The translations under genes were made by a program, and so were the position numbers. This document shows, piece after piece, positions 29,237 through 39,348 of a stretch of 64,000 nt of DNA (its first letter is position 1; the number at the start of each line of letters is the position of its first letter). Source of the DNA: Micromonosporaceae bacterium. GTDB lineage: Bacteria > Actinomycetota > Actinomycetes > Mycobacteriales > Micromonosporaceae. The stretch spans positions 24,276 to 88,275 of the forward strand of contig WHTQ01000010.1 in the NCBI GenBank assembly GCA_009377645.1, given 5' to 3'. Under the pieces are notes generated by a model that saw only the letters and a program-made list of their open reading frames with translations, searched no databases and had not been told where the DNA came from.

Positions 29237-30070
29237 GTGATCGAACAGTGGCTAACGGGACCGCGTGGTCGGGGTAGTGCCCCGGCACCGCGGGACCTGG
29301 TGCAGAGCGTGCGGCGAGCGGTGCAGCTAATGGAGATCATCGGCTCCGAGCCGGGGCTCACCGTCAAGCAGATGGCACGCCGCCTGGAGCTGAACCCCAC
29401 CACCGCGTACCACCTGATCAGGACCCTTGTCTACGAGGGTTACCTGATCCGCGACGACCTCGGCAACTACACGATGGGGCCGGCGGTCTCGGACCGGTTC
29501 CGGGACCTGGCCCGCACCCTGCGCGGACCGGACACGATCACGGTGGCGCTGCGGCGGGCGGTGGTGGAGTCCGGGTACAGCCACTACCTGGCCAAGCTGG
29601 TGGGTGGCCGGGTGACGATCACGGCGGTCGTGGAGGGGCCCTACTCGCCCTGGCTGGAGGACCTGGTGCCCGGGTTCGACGACGGGGCGCACGCCACCGC
29701 GCTCGGCAAGGCGCTGCTGGGGCTGCTGGAGCCGCACCGCCGGGAGCGGTACCTGAAGGAGTCCGGGATGCGGCCGTTCACCGACGCCACCCTGACCGAC
29801 CCGCTGGCGCTGGAGGCGGACCTGGCCGGTGGCCGGAAGCGCGGCATGCAGATCGAAACCGGTCAGTACCGGCCGGGGGTGGCCTGCGGGGCGGTGCCGG
29901 TGATCGGCGACGGGGAGCTGGACCAGCTGGCGGTGCTCGGGTGCGCGCTGCCGATCCGGGACTTCATGCACTCCGCGAAGCAGCTGCGGGACCGGCTGCA
30001 GTCCACCGCCCGGGTGCTGGCGCCGCTGCTGGTGCGGGCCGCGCCGGCCGGGGTGGAGCCGGCCGCCTGA
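29237..30070 (+). CDS. IclR-family transcriptional regulator
   Basis: The 277-residue regulator has an N-terminal winged HTH (about residues 22-85: SVRRAVQLMEIIG, LTVKQMARRLELNPTTAYHLIRTL) and a C-terminal IclR effector domain (about 100-265, with the conserved HATALGKALLG segment). The start is GTG 29237, after GGGAGG. It is divergent from the MFS transporter across a 111-bp region, so control of that transporter in response to its substrate is likely, by analogy with other IclR-transporter pairs. Confidence 0.88.
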   Translation: MIEQWLTGPRGRGSAPAPRDLVQSVRRAVQLMEIIGSEPGLTVKQMARRLELNPTTAYHLIRTLVYEGYLIRDDLGNYTMGPAVSDRFRDLARTLRGPDTITVALRRAVVESGYSHYLAKLVGGRVTITAVVEGPYSPWLEDLVPGFDDGAHATALGKALLGLLEPHRRERYLKESGMRPFTDATLTDPLALEADLAGGRKRGMQIETGQYRPGVACGAVPVIGDGELDQLAVLGCALPIRDFMHSAKQLRDRLQSTARVLAPLLVRAAPAGVEPAA

Positions 30071-30178
30071 CCCCCACCCTGGGTCTGAACCTGGCCAGGT
30101 CAGGGTGCGTGTGCGAAGGTAGGTCCACCGGGGGGCTCACGCGGGACCAACGGGGGCTAGCAGTAGGGGGAGCCGCCG

Positions 30179-30703
30179 GTGCGAGAAGACGGGCAGGAGG
30201 AAGCGGCGCTGCTGCGTACCCTGCACAAGGAGCACGGGGACGCACTACACGCGTACGCGCAGCGGCTGTGCCAGGGCGACCGGCAGCGGGCCGAGGACCT
30301 GGTGCAGGAGACGCTGCTGCGGGCGTGGCGGCACCCGGCCTCAATGGACCCGGCCCAGGGCTCGGTGCGCGCCTGGCTGTTCACCACCGCCCGGAACCTG
30401 GCCATCGACGCTTGGCGGCGGCGTAGCGTGCGGGTCGCGGAGGTGGTCACCGACCAGCTGCCCGAACCGCTGCCGGAGGTGAACGAGGCGGACCGGGCGG
30501 TCGAGGCGTGGACGATCGCCGAGGCGCTGGACCGGCTCTCGCCGGCCCACCGGGAGGTGCTGATGGAGTGCTTCTACCGCGGGCGTTCGGTGGCCGAGGC
30601 GGCGGCCCGGCTGGGCGTGCCGCCGGGCACGGTCAAGTCCCGCACGCACTACGCGTTGCGGGCGTTGCGGGTGGTGCTGGAGGAAGCGGGGGTGCTGACG
30701 TGA
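30179..30703 (+). CDS. ECF-type RNA polymerase sigma factor
   Basis: The 174-residue sigma-70 family factor has region 2 (QRAEDLVQETLLRAWRHP, VRAWLFTTARNLAIDAWRRR) and region 4 (LDRLSPAHREVLMECFYRGRSVAEAAARLGVPPGTVKSRTHYALRALR). It resembles the SigL/SigK-like actinobacterial ECF group. GTG 30179 follows a G-rich stretch with GGGGGAG. The stop overlaps the start of a zinc-binding anti-sigma gene, forming the usual pair. Regulon and signal are unknown. Confidence 0.9.
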   Translation: MREDGQEEAALLRTLHKEHGDALHAYAQRLCQGDRQRAEDLVQETLLRAWRHPASMDPAQGSVRAWLFTTARNLAIDAWRRRSVRVAEVVTDQLPEPLPEVNEADRAVEAWTIAEALDRLSPAHREVLMECFYRGRSVAEAAARLGVPPGTVKSRTHYALRALRVVLEEAGVLT

Positions 30704-31377
30704 CCTGCCCGTACAGCCACTCCGACGGGGCCTACGTGCTGGGCGCGCTGAGCCCGGCCGAGCGGACCAGCTACGAGGCTCACCTAGCCGGGTGCGAGCA
30801 GTGTGCCGCCGCGGTGGCGCGGCTGGCGCCGGTGCCCGGGCTGCTCGGCCGGGTGGACCCGGAGGCGCTGAACCGGGGCGCGCCCGGCCCGGCCCGGCTG
30901 CCGCAGCTGCTCCGGAGCGTCACCGCGCAGCGGCGCCGGCAGACCCGGGTGCGCCGGTGGCGGCTGGCGGTCGTGGCGGCCGCCGCGGCGCTGCTCGGGG
31001 TGGCGGCCACCACCGCCGGGACCGGCCTGGCCGGCGGCTGGAGCGCGTCCGGACCGGACGCTCCGATGGTGCCGATGGAGCCGGTGGTCTCGGTCGTGCC
31101 GGTGGCCGCGGAGGTGGCCACCGAACCGGTGACCGGCGGGACCGAAGTGCGGATGACCTGCTGGTATCTGCCGGTGGCCTACAACGCACCGGCCGGCACG
31201 TTCCGGCTGGTCGCGATCGGACCCGACGGTGAGCGCGAGCAGCTCGGCTCGTGGTGGGCGGCCCCGGGCGACGAGGTGGCGCTGACCGGCCTGACCCGGT
31301 TCGCCGGCGACCAGCTGGTGCGGCTGGAGCTGCACAGCTCCAGCGGCACCGCGCTGCTGGCCCGCAGCTTCTCCTGA
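30700..31377 (+). CDS. Zinc-binding anti-sigma factor (ZAS type)
   Basis: The 225-residue single-pass membrane protein starts with GTG overlapping the sigma stop (GTGA). The N-terminal anti-sigma domain carries the HxxxCxxC zinc motif in HLAGCEQC (about residue 29-36). One membrane segment (about 92-115, LAVVAAAAALLGVAATTAG) leads to an extracytoplasmic beta-rich domain of about 100 residues. It should hold the co-encoded ECF factor inactive at the membrane. The outside domain is the probable sensor, but I do not recognise its ligand. Confidence 0.9.
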   Translation: MTCPYSHSDGAYVLGALSPAERTSYEAHLAGCEQCAAAVARLAPVPGLLGRVDPEALNRGAPGPARLPQLLRSVTAQRRRQTRVRRWRLAVVAAAAALLGVAATTAGTGLAGGWSASGPDAPMVPMEPVVSVVPVAAEVATEPVTGGTEVRMTCWYLPVAYNAPAGTFRLVAIGPDGEREQLGSWWAAPGDEVALTGLTRFAGDQLVRLELHSSSGTALLARSFS

Positions 31378-31401
31378 CTCCACCTGGGAGGCCCGGGAAG
31401 C

Positions 31402-31818
31402 TCAGCGGGCCTTCCCGATCATGTTGAGCAGCCAGCTCACCAGCCCGATGACGAGTGCGCCCAGGATGGCCGAGGGCCAGAAGTTGGCGACCTCGAAGCC
31501 GAGCCCGAACACCTCCTGGCTCAGCCACGACGTCAGCAACAGCAGCGCCCCGTTCACCACGATCGCGACCAGCCCGAGTGTGAGCGCGTACGCGGCGCAG
31601 CCGATCGTCTTGATGATCGGCTGCAGCACCGCGTTGACGATGCCGAAGATGACCGCGACCAGCAGCACGGTGCCGAACCAGCGACCGCTGAACGTCTCGT
31701 CGGTCAGCTCGATCCGGGCCTCGCGGCCGAACACCGAGCTGATGACGTTGTCGGAGAACAGCAGCGTGGCCACCCACAGCGCGACGGCGCTGATGACGAG
31801 TCTGAGGATCAGTCTCAT
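31402..31818 (-). CDS. Holin-like four-helix membrane protein (phage_holin_4/DUF360 type)
   Basis: The 138-residue protein has about four transmembrane helices: LILRLVISAVALWVATLLF, WFGTVLLVAVIFGIVNAVLQPIIK, LTLGLVAIVVNGALLLLTSWL and the C-terminal AILGALVIGLVSWLLNMIG. The NAVLQPI(I/L)K segment is typical of this chromosomal family, which occurs widely in bacteria without prophage context. The name holin is only a family label; the role is unknown. The start at ATG 31818 precedes the first helix directly. It is convergent with the anti-sigma gene with only 24 nt between stops. Confidence 0.8.
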   Translation of the reverse strand: MRLILRLVISAVALWVATLLFSDNVISSVFGREARIELTDETFSGRWFGTVLLVAVIFGIVNAVLQPIIKTIGCAAYALTLGLVAIVVNGALLLLTSWLSQEVFGLGFEVANFWPSAILGALVIGLVSWLLNMIGKAR

Positions 31819-32002
31819 GCCCCGGATCTTGTCACGTCCGGGGCGGTTCCGCCGCCCCGATGCCGATCTGCGGTGTTCCACAGTGATCAGGATGGATAAC
31901 GTAAGGTGATGGGCTGACTACGGTTGGTCCTACTCGGCCACCGTTCGAGCGGCACCCCCGCGTACCCGGAACGCCGGTCTATGTGATCGTGCGGCCACTG
32001 TG

Positions 32003-32008
32003 TAGGTT
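32003..32008 (+). promoter_or_regulatory. -10-like hexamer upstream of the SseB-domain gene
   Basis: TAGGTT lies about 41 nt before GTG 32050, leaving a short leader that contains the GAGGAGG ribosome site. I see no convincing -35 element. The rest of 31819-32049 shows no gene. Confidence 0.3.
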
Positions 32009-32049
32009 GTACGCGAACGCTAGCCACAGCCGAGACCGAGGAGGTGGCC

Positions 32050-33747
32050 GTGACCGACTGGGCGCCGGCCACCGATGCCGAGGCAGCGATGCGGGAGGCG
32101 TTGCGCGCCGACGACCAGGAACTATACTTCCAGATCCTGGCCCGGGTCGAGCTGCTCCTGCCAATCTCCTCGGAAGCGATCGCCGGGCGGGTGCCGATGG
32201 GCTGGGGCACCTGGACCGCCGGCGAGCGGACCCATGTGCTCGCCTTCACCTCGTCCGAGGCGATGCACGCCTGCCTGGCCGAGCACGCCGGCTCCGCCCG
32301 CAAGATCCCCTACTACGAGCTGGCCGCGGCCTGGCCGAACCTGGACTGGTGGCTCGCGGTCAACCCGGGTCTGCCGATCGAGGGCTACCTGCCGGCCTGG
32401 TTCGTGTCCCAGCTCGCCCGCGGGGACGTCCGGCTGCCGAGCCGGGCGCCGGGGGCGCAGAGCCGGGCCGAGCGGGCCGAGACACTCGGGCGGGCGGCCA
32501 CCGCCCACCCGCTGGGTCGCTCCGGGATGTTGCTGGAGGGCCAGTTGGTGAGCCCGCCGGTGGAGGCGTCCCGGGCGGCGGCCCCGCTGACCCCGGCGGC
32601 CATGCCGAGGACCTCGTTCCCGCCCGCCGCCGTACCCGGTGGCCCGTCCCCGGCGACGGCCGCGCCGGTTCCGGTTCCCCCTCCCGCCCCCGCCCCCGCT
32701 CCGGGTCCGGTCGCCGCTCCGGCGGCCGCCCCGGAGCCCGCTCCCGCCGCGACGGCGGACGAGCCGGAGTGGCCGGACTTCGACCCGGCCAACGACCTGG
32801 AGGCGCGGCTGCTGGCCGCCGCCTCCTCCGGCAGCCCGGACCAGTTCCTGTCGACCCTGTTGCTGGCCAAGGTGCTGCTGCCGGTCGCCGACGGGGCGGA
32901 CCCGGCGACCCGACCCGGGGAGCCCGGCTTCGTCTGGCGGACCGACAAGATCGACGACCAGCCGTACGTGGTGGTCTACACCTCTCCCGAGCGGATGGCC
33001 GAGCATCTGGAGCACCCGGCCGACCCGATCGGGGTCCGGTTCATGCAGCTGATCCGGGCCTGGCCGGACGAGTCGTGGTCGCTGGCCGTGAACCCGGGTA
33101 CGCCGGTCGGGGCCACCCTGCCGGGCAGCCAGATCACCGGGCTGGTGAGCTCGGCGGCCGAGGTCGGTCTGGACGACGACGCCGGGGCGGCCGGCGAGTC
33201 CGGTTCCGGCGCGACCGCCCGGGCTACCGCCACCGCCACCGCCACCGGACAGGCCACAGTAGAGCAGCCGATCCCGATGCAGAAGGTGGTGGCGAGCAGC
33301 CAGCTCGGGTGGTATCTGGATCGGGGCTACGACCGGGTCTGCGGCTTCGTGCACCGGGAGCAGGAGGTGGCCCACCTGCGGACCCCGGCCAAGCTGGCGG
33401 GCGCGCTCGGGCTCCGCTACGAAGGCAGCCCGTTCGCCCCGGACGCCGACGAGATCTACATTCTCCGGTGGCTCGCGTACCGGCCGACCCTCTACCGGAT
33501 CCCGTACGGTGGCCGCACCGAGGCCGCGATGGCCGCGATGGAGGGGTGGGTCATCGAGCGGGCACCGTTTCGGGGCAACGGGTTCACCCCGGCCGAGAGC
33601 GAAGACGTGATCGCGGAGTTCAAGGTGGACAGCGTGCGGCTGCCACACGGCGCGCAGCTGTGGCGGCTGCGGGTCGACGGCGGCTCGCAGCTGGTGGCGC
33701 TGCTCGAGTCGGACGGCCCGACCTGGCGCCGGGTCGAGGAGTCCTGA
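32050..33747 (+). CDS. SseB N-terminal domain repeat protein
   Basis: This 565-residue soluble protein has two similar SseB-type domains: residues about 15-125 (with WGTWTAGERTHVLAFTSSEAM) and about 250-360 (with FVWRTDKIDDQPYVVVYTSPERM). They are joined by an Ala/Pro-rich linker (about 165-235), and a third conserved C-terminal region follows (about 410-560). In the C-terminal region DRVCGFVHREQEV and YILRWLAYRPTLYRIPYGG stand out. Family members are frequent in actinobacteria and sometimes sit near type VII secretion genes, but none is seen here. GTG 32050 is used because GAGGAGG (32038-32044) is right for it. It is followed after one base by the next gene, so the two probably act together. 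Confidence 0.75.
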   Translation: MTDWAPATDAEAAMREALRADDQELYFQILARVELLLPISSEAIAGRVPMGWGTWTAGERTHVLAFTSSEAMHACLAEHAGSARKIPYYELAAAWPNLDWWLAVNPGLPIEGYLPAWFVSQLARGDVRLPSRAPGAQSRAERAETLGRAATAHPLGRSGMLLEGQLVSPPVEASRAAAPLTPAAMPRTSFPPAAVPGGPSPATAAPVPVPPPAPAPAPGPVAAPAAAPEPAPAATADEPEWPDFDPANDLEARLLAAASSGSPDQFLSTLLLAKVLLPVADGADPATRPGEPGFVWRTDKIDDQPYVVVYTSPERMAEHLEHPADPIGVRFMQLIRAWPDESWSLAVNPGTPVGATLPGSQITGLVSSAAEVGLDDDAGAAGESGSGATARATATATATGQATVEQPIPMQKVVASSQLGWYLDRGYDRVCGFVHREQEVAHLRTPAKLAGALGLRYEGSPFAPDADEIYILRWLAYRPTLYRIPYGGRTEAAMAAMEGWVIERAPFRGNGFTPAESEDVIAEFKVDSVRLPHGAQLWRLRVDGGSQLVALLESDGPTWRRVEES

Positions 33748-33748
33748 T

Positions 33749-34111
33749 ATGCGCGACGGATACGTGGCCCGCTGGCAAGGGGTGGAGTACGAGGCCAGCC
33801 CGGACGGCGCGTCGGTGCGGCTGTACCGGCCGTCCCCGGCCGACGGGTTCACCCGGGTGCGGGACGGGCGGCACGTCAAGGTGGCGGCGATGTCCGAGAT
33901 CGAGGACCTGCGGTACGTGCGGACCACCTGCTCCTGGCGCGGCGAGCCGTTCATCGTGCTGGCCGAGTATGAGAGCTGGTTGCGGGTGGAGTACACCGGC
34001 GGGAAGGCGACGGTCGCGGGCTCGCTCGGGCTGGAGGAGTTCGAGTTCGGCGTCTACCAGGGCTGGGTGCCGGCCGCCGAGGTCACCGACCTGCGCGAGT
34101 ACCGCGTCTGA
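33749..34111 (+). CDS. Conserved hypothetical protein coupled to the SseB-domain gene
   Basis: The 120-residue protein has no signal peptide or membrane segment. It is rich in strands and aromatic residues (WQGVEYEASPDG, SWLRVEYTGG, VYQGWVPAAEV). I do not recognise the family. It starts one base after the SseB-domain stop, so translation is coupled. Its opening, a repeated RW/EYEAS strand pattern, is loosely similar in style to the C-terminal region of the SseB-domain protein. A role as partner or immunity-like protein is speculation. Confidence 0.7.
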   Translation: MRDGYVARWQGVEYEASPDGASVRLYRPSPADGFTRVRDGRHVKVAAMSEIEDLRYVRTTCSWRGEPFIVLAEYESWLRVEYTGGKATVAGSLGLEEFEFGVYQGWVPAAEVTDLREYRV

Positions 34112-34133
34112 CCCCGGGACCGGCGGGCGCGGG

Positions 34134-34139
34134 TATGGT
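34134..34139 (+). promoter_or_regulatory. -10 hexamer TATGGT for the leaderless hydrolase gene
   Basis: TATGGT is followed by a 7-nt spacer and ATG 34147. It indicates a leaderless start there and argues against the upstream ATG 34135, which overlaps the hexamer itself. Confidence 0.5.
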
Positions 34140-34146
34140 GACGGGC

Positions 34147-35070
34147 ATGGCGACCGGGGTGGACGACAGCTACGTGCTGATCGAGGGGCCATGGACGCAC
34201 CGGTTCGTCACCGCCAACGGCACCAGGTTCCACGCGGTCGAGGCCGGCGCCGGCCCGCTGGTGCTGTTCCTGCACGGGTTCCCCGAGTTCTGGTGGGCGT
34301 GGCACAAGGTGTTGCCGGCGGTGGCCGGAGCCGGATACCGGGCGGTGGCGGTAGACCTGCGCGGCTACGGCGCCTCCGACAAGCCCCCGCGGGGGTATGA
34401 CGGCTACACCATGGCCGGCGACATCGCCGGACTGATCCGGGGGCTGGGGGAGCGGTCGGCGACGCTGGTCGGTGCCGGCTACGGCGGGATGGTGGCGTGG
34501 ACCGCCGCCGCGTTCCACCCGCGGCTGGTCCGGCGGCTGGTGGTGGTCGGTGCCGCGCACCCGCTGCGGATGCGGGCCGCGGTGGTGGTCGACCCGCGGG
34601 GGCAGCTGTCGGCCGCCGCGCCGGTGCTGCGGTTCCAGATCCCGCGGTACGAGCACGTGCTGACCCGCGACGACGCGGCACTGGTCGAGGAGTTCCTGCG
34701 CCGGTGGAGCGGCGCGGGCTGGGCCGGCTCCGGGGAGTTCCCGGACTATGCGGCGAAGTGCCGGCAGGCGATGCAGATCCCGCAGGCCGCGTTCTGCGCG
34801 CTCGAGACCTACCGGTGGGCGTTCCGGTCGGTGCTGCGGCTGCGCGGCTACCGGTTCGTGCGGCTGATGCAGCAGCCGCTGGTCACCCCCACCCTGCAGC
34901 TGCACGGGGAGCGGGACACCGCGGTGCTGCCACGGACCGCGCTCGGTTCGGGGCGGTACGTGATCGCCGGGTACGAGTGGCGGCTGCTCGACGGGATCGG
35001 TCACTTCCCGCACGTCGAGTCCCCGGAGCTGGTGGTCTCGGAGATCCTGCGCTGGGCGAAGCCCGGGTAA
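34147..35070 (+). CDS. Alpha/beta-hydrolase-fold protein, nucleophile residue absent
   Basis: The 307-residue protein is close to epoxide hydrolases and haloalkane dehalogenases in layout: HGFPEFWWAWH (oxyanion loop), VAVDLRGYGASDKPP, a cap domain, HGERDTAVLP (acid region) and GIGHFPHVE (catalytic His). The nucleophile elbow reads VGAGYGGMVAW, where active relatives have GHDWGG or GxSxG; the nucleophile position is Gly. The bases at 34469-34486 show no sign of a frameshift. So it may be a non-catalytic or altered-mechanism member. The start is ATG 34147, from leaderless spacing. The C45 peptidase gene follows within 10 nt with its own promoter-like hexamer. Confidence 0.82.
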   Translation: MATGVDDSYVLIEGPWTHRFVTANGTRFHAVEAGAGPLVLFLHGFPEFWWAWHKVLPAVAGAGYRAVAVDLRGYGASDKPPRGYDGYTMAGDIAGLIRGLGERSATLVGAGYGGMVAWTAAAFHPRLVRRLVVVGAAHPLRMRAAVVVDPRGQLSAAAPVLRFQIPRYEHVLTRDDAALVEEFLRRWSGAGWAGSGEFPDYAAKCRQAMQIPQAAFCALETYRWAFRSVLRLRGYRFVRLMQQPLVTPTLQLHGERDTAVLPRTALGSGRYVIAGYEWRLLDGIGHFPHVESPELVVSEILRWAKPG

Positions 35071-35073
35071 GGT
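35068..35073 (+). promoter_or_regulatory. -10 hexamer TAAGGT for the leaderless C45 peptidase gene
   Basis: TAAGGT overlaps the hydrolase stop codon and precedes ATG 35080 by six nucleotides. The nearer ATG at 35074 lies too close to the hexamer. Confidence 0.45.
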
Positions 35074-35079
35074 ATGAAG

Positions 35080-36180
35080 ATGGGCCTGCCGCAGATCTCC
35101 GTCAGCGGGTCGCCGGCCGAGTGCGGCGCGGCCTATGGTGAGCAGACCCGGGACCGGACCGCGGCCAACCTGGTCGCCTACCGGCGGCGGTTCCGGGACC
35201 AGGCGGGGCTTTCGCCACCGGCGGTGCGGGCCGCCGGGGCGGCGTTCCGGGCGGCGACGATCGAGCACCACCCGCGGATCGCGGCGATGCTGGACGGGCT
35301 GGCCGAGGGTTCCGGGGTGCCGGCTGAGGAGATCTACGCGCTGAACGCCCGCACCGAGCTGCTGTACGGGCAGCCCGAGCGGGAGGGGTGTACGGCGGTC
35401 GGGGTGCTCGGCACCCACACCGCTACCGGGCACCTGCTGCTGGGGCAGAACTGGGACTGGCACCCCGACCAGCGGGACGCGATCCTGTTGCTGCGCACCA
35501 CCGACGAGCGCGGGCATACGGTGCTGACGCTGGCCGAGGCCGGGATGCTCGCCAAGACCGGGCTGAACTCCGCCGGGGTGGGGCAGTGCCTGACCATGCT
35601 GGCCTGCGATCGGGACGGGCTCGGGGCCACCCGCCCGCCCGGTGTGCCGTACCACGTCCTGGCCCGCGCCACCCTGGAGGCGGACTCGCTCGGGTGGGCG
35701 CTGCGGGTGGCCTGCCGCAGCCCCCGGAACGCCTCGGTCAACCTGCTGCTCGGCCAGGCCGGAGCGGAACCGGTCGACGCTGAGCTGATCGACCTGGAGC
35801 TGGTGCCCGGCGACGTGGGCTGGCTGCACCCGACCGGCGGGATGATCACGCACGCGAACCACCTGGAGACCAGCCTGCCGGTGCACGACATCCAGCGGGA
35901 TTGGGGCGGTTCGTCGCTGTTCCGGGCGGCCCGGGCGCGGCGGCTGCTGGCCGAGACGGTGGCGGCCGGCAAGACCACCCCGGACGACCTGGCGGCGGTC
36001 TTCGTCGACCACGCCAGCTTCCCGCACGCGATCTGCCGCCACGTGGACGAGCGGGTGCCGCCGGTGGAGCGTTCGGAGTCGGCCTGCTCGGTGCTGCTCG
36101 ACCTGACCGGGCGCCGGTTCGGGATCGCCGAGGGCCCGCCCTGCCAGCATGCCTACACCTGGCTGGACCTGGCCGGCTGA
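35080..36180 (+). CDS. C45-type peptidase / penicillin acyltransferase-like Ntn hydrolase
   Basis: The product of about 366 residues belongs to the family of isopenicillin N acyltransferase (AAT) and related N-terminal nucleophile amidases. The expected nucleophile Cys is in PEREGCTAVGV (about residue 103), which becomes N-terminal after self-cleavage. The following GQNWDWHPDQRDAILLLR and AGMLAKTGLNSAGVG segments are characteristic. It probably cleaves or transfers an acyl group on an amide; the substrate is unknown, and no beta-lactam genes are nearby. The start at ATG 35080 follows leaderless spacing. Confidence 0.85.
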   Translation: MGLPQISVSGSPAECGAAYGEQTRDRTAANLVAYRRRFRDQAGLSPPAVRAAGAAFRAATIEHHPRIAAMLDGLAEGSGVPAEEIYALNARTELLYGQPEREGCTAVGVLGTHTATGHLLLGQNWDWHPDQRDAILLLRTTDERGHTVLTLAEAGMLAKTGLNSAGVGQCLTMLACDRDGLGATRPPGVPYHVLARATLEADSLGWALRVACRSPRNASVNLLLGQAGAEPVDAELIDLELVPGDVGWLHPTGGMITHANHLETSLPVHDIQRDWGGSSLFRAARARRLLAETVAAGKTTPDDLAAVFVDHASFPHAICRHVDERVPPVERSESACSVLLDLTGRRFGIAEGPPCQHAYTWLDLAG

Positions 36181-36212
36181 CAGGGATCTCTCAGGAAAGG
36201 CCCATTAACATC

Positions 36213-36548
36213 ATGTGGGTGGAGATGACGTGTCCGAAGTGCCAAGGCCAGATGCGACAGTACGAGCGCGGCGGCGTGACCGTCGACCAGTGCACCGAAT
36301 GCCGGGGGATCTTCCTGGATCGGGGTGAGCTGGACCGCCTGATCGACGCGGAGAACGCCTGGCACCAGGCTTCCGCGCCGCCCGCGCCGCCCGCGCCGCA
36401 ACCACAGGTGCACCCGGGCTCGCAGCCGCGGTACCGCGACTACGACTCGGACGAGTACCCGATGTATGGGCGCGGCGGGCACGGCGGGCACGGGGGGTAC
36501 GGCAAGCGCAAGAAGCGCGGCGGCTTCCTGGGCGAGCTGTTCGACTAA
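36213..36548 (+). CDS. Zinc-ribbon (TFIIB-type) protein with low-complexity tail
   Basis: The 111-residue protein has an N-terminal zinc ribbon with paired cysteines TCPKCQG and DQCTECRGIFLDRGELDRLI, the standard signature of the zf-TFIIB domain. A Pro/Ala stretch and a Gly/His-rich segment (GRGGHGGHGGYGKRKKRGG) follow. Such proteins are widespread; the function is unknown. The ribosome site CAGGAAAGG is 12 nt ahead of ATG 36213, while ATG 36225 is an alternative start. It is convergent with acetyl-CoA synthetase. Confidence 0.8.
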   Translation: MWVEMTCPKCQGQMRQYERGGVTVDQCTECRGIFLDRGELDRLIDAENAWHQASAPPAPPAPQPQVHPGSQPRYRDYDSDEYPMYGRGGHGGHGGYGKRKKRGGFLGELFD

Positions 36549-36566
36549 CGTGCGGATGTAAGCCGG

Positions 36567-38534
<1,968 letters not shown>

Positions 38535-38589
38535 CTGGGCTCCCTCGCGATCGCTTCTGTCTACTTTCCTTACAGCGCGCCTAATCGTT

Positions 38590-38595
38590 TAGAGT
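38590..38595 (+). promoter_or_regulatory. -10 hexamer TAGAGT for the leaderless Fic-like gene
   Basis: TAGAGT precedes ATG 38602 by six nucleotides with no ribosome-binding site between. The short divergent region must also hold the acsA promoter. Confidence 0.5.
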
Positions 38596-38601
38596 ACGAC
38601 G

Positions 38602-39345
38602 ATGCGTCGCGATCCGCTGACCGGGCTAGGGGAACTGGCCGGCGTGGCGTCGGCGCTGGAAAGCGCCCGGGCCGCGGTCGACGACGCGTACCGCCACCCG
38701 GCGTTGCGGCGGCGCGGCGGCGAGGTCGCCGCGGAGGCCAGCCTACACGCCGCGGTGGCCAGTGCGGCGCTGGCCGGCAGCCGGTACGAGGTGGCGGAGG
38801 TGCGTGCCGGCACGGTCACCGACCCGGTGTTGCAGGGGGCGCTGCGGTGTGCGGAGGCGCTGCCCGGGCTGGCCGACCGGTGGCGGCAGGCACCCCGGCA
38901 GGTGCTCGCGCGGCTGCACCTGCTGGCCGCGCGGGGGGCGGTGGACGACACCGAGCTGGGTCGGCCGGTGGCCGGGCCGGAGGTCAGGGCCCGGTTGGAT
39001 GGGCTGGTCGACGGGGTGCTCCGGGACAGCCCACCCGGACTGCTACGGGCCGCGGTGGTGCACGGAGAGCTGCTGGCGCTGCGCCCGTTCGCCGGCCCGT
39101 ACGGGGTGGTGGCGCGGGCCGCCGCCCGGCTGGAGCTGATGACCGGCGGGTTCGACCCGCGCGGCCTGGTGCTGGTGGATGCCGCGCACCTGGCCCGGGA
39201 GCCGGAGTATGTCGGGGCGGCCGGTGCCTTCGCGACCGGCACGCCGGACGGTGTGCGGGCGTGGCTGCGGCACTGCGGTGGCGCGGCGGCGACCGGTGCG
39301 GACAGACTGGTCGAGATCGCGGACGGGCTGGCCCGGCCGGCCTGA
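38602..39345 (+). CDS. Fic-domain-like protein with degenerate active site
   Basis: The 247-residue helical protein is of a type often found next to acsA in actinobacteria. The layout matches Fic proteins: an N-terminal helix ASLHAAVASAALAGSRYE in the place of the inhibitory or recognition helix, and a C-terminal core with VHGELLALRPFAGPYGVVARAAARLEL. Catalytic Fic proteins have HPFxxGNGRxxR. Here the His is Arg and GNGR is replaced by GPYG, so AMP transfer is not expected. It could be a binding-only relative. Adjacent acsA may be a functional neighbour, but nothing in sequence proves it. Confidence 0.65.
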   Translation: MRRDPLTGLGELAGVASALESARAAVDDAYRHPALRRRGGEVAAEASLHAAVASAALAGSRYEVAEVRAGTVTDPVLQGALRCAEALPGLADRWRQAPRQVLARLHLLAARGAVDDTELGRPVAGPEVRARLDGLVDGVLRDSPPGLLRAAVVHGELLALRPFAGPYGVVARAAARLELMTGGFDPRGLVLVDAAHLAREPEYVGAAGAFATGTPDGVRAWLRHCGGAAATGADRLVEIADGLARPA

Positions 39346-39348
39346 CCG

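Noticed and set aside
31402..31818. Prophage lysis gene (holin)
   Set aside because: The family is chromosomal and no other phage genes are nearby, so the holin label is not evidence for a prophage.
35080..36180. Beta-lactam biosynthesis cluster suggested by the penicillin acyltransferase-like gene
   Set aside because: No ACV synthetase, IPNS or other cluster genes are present; C45-type enzymes are common outside such pathways.
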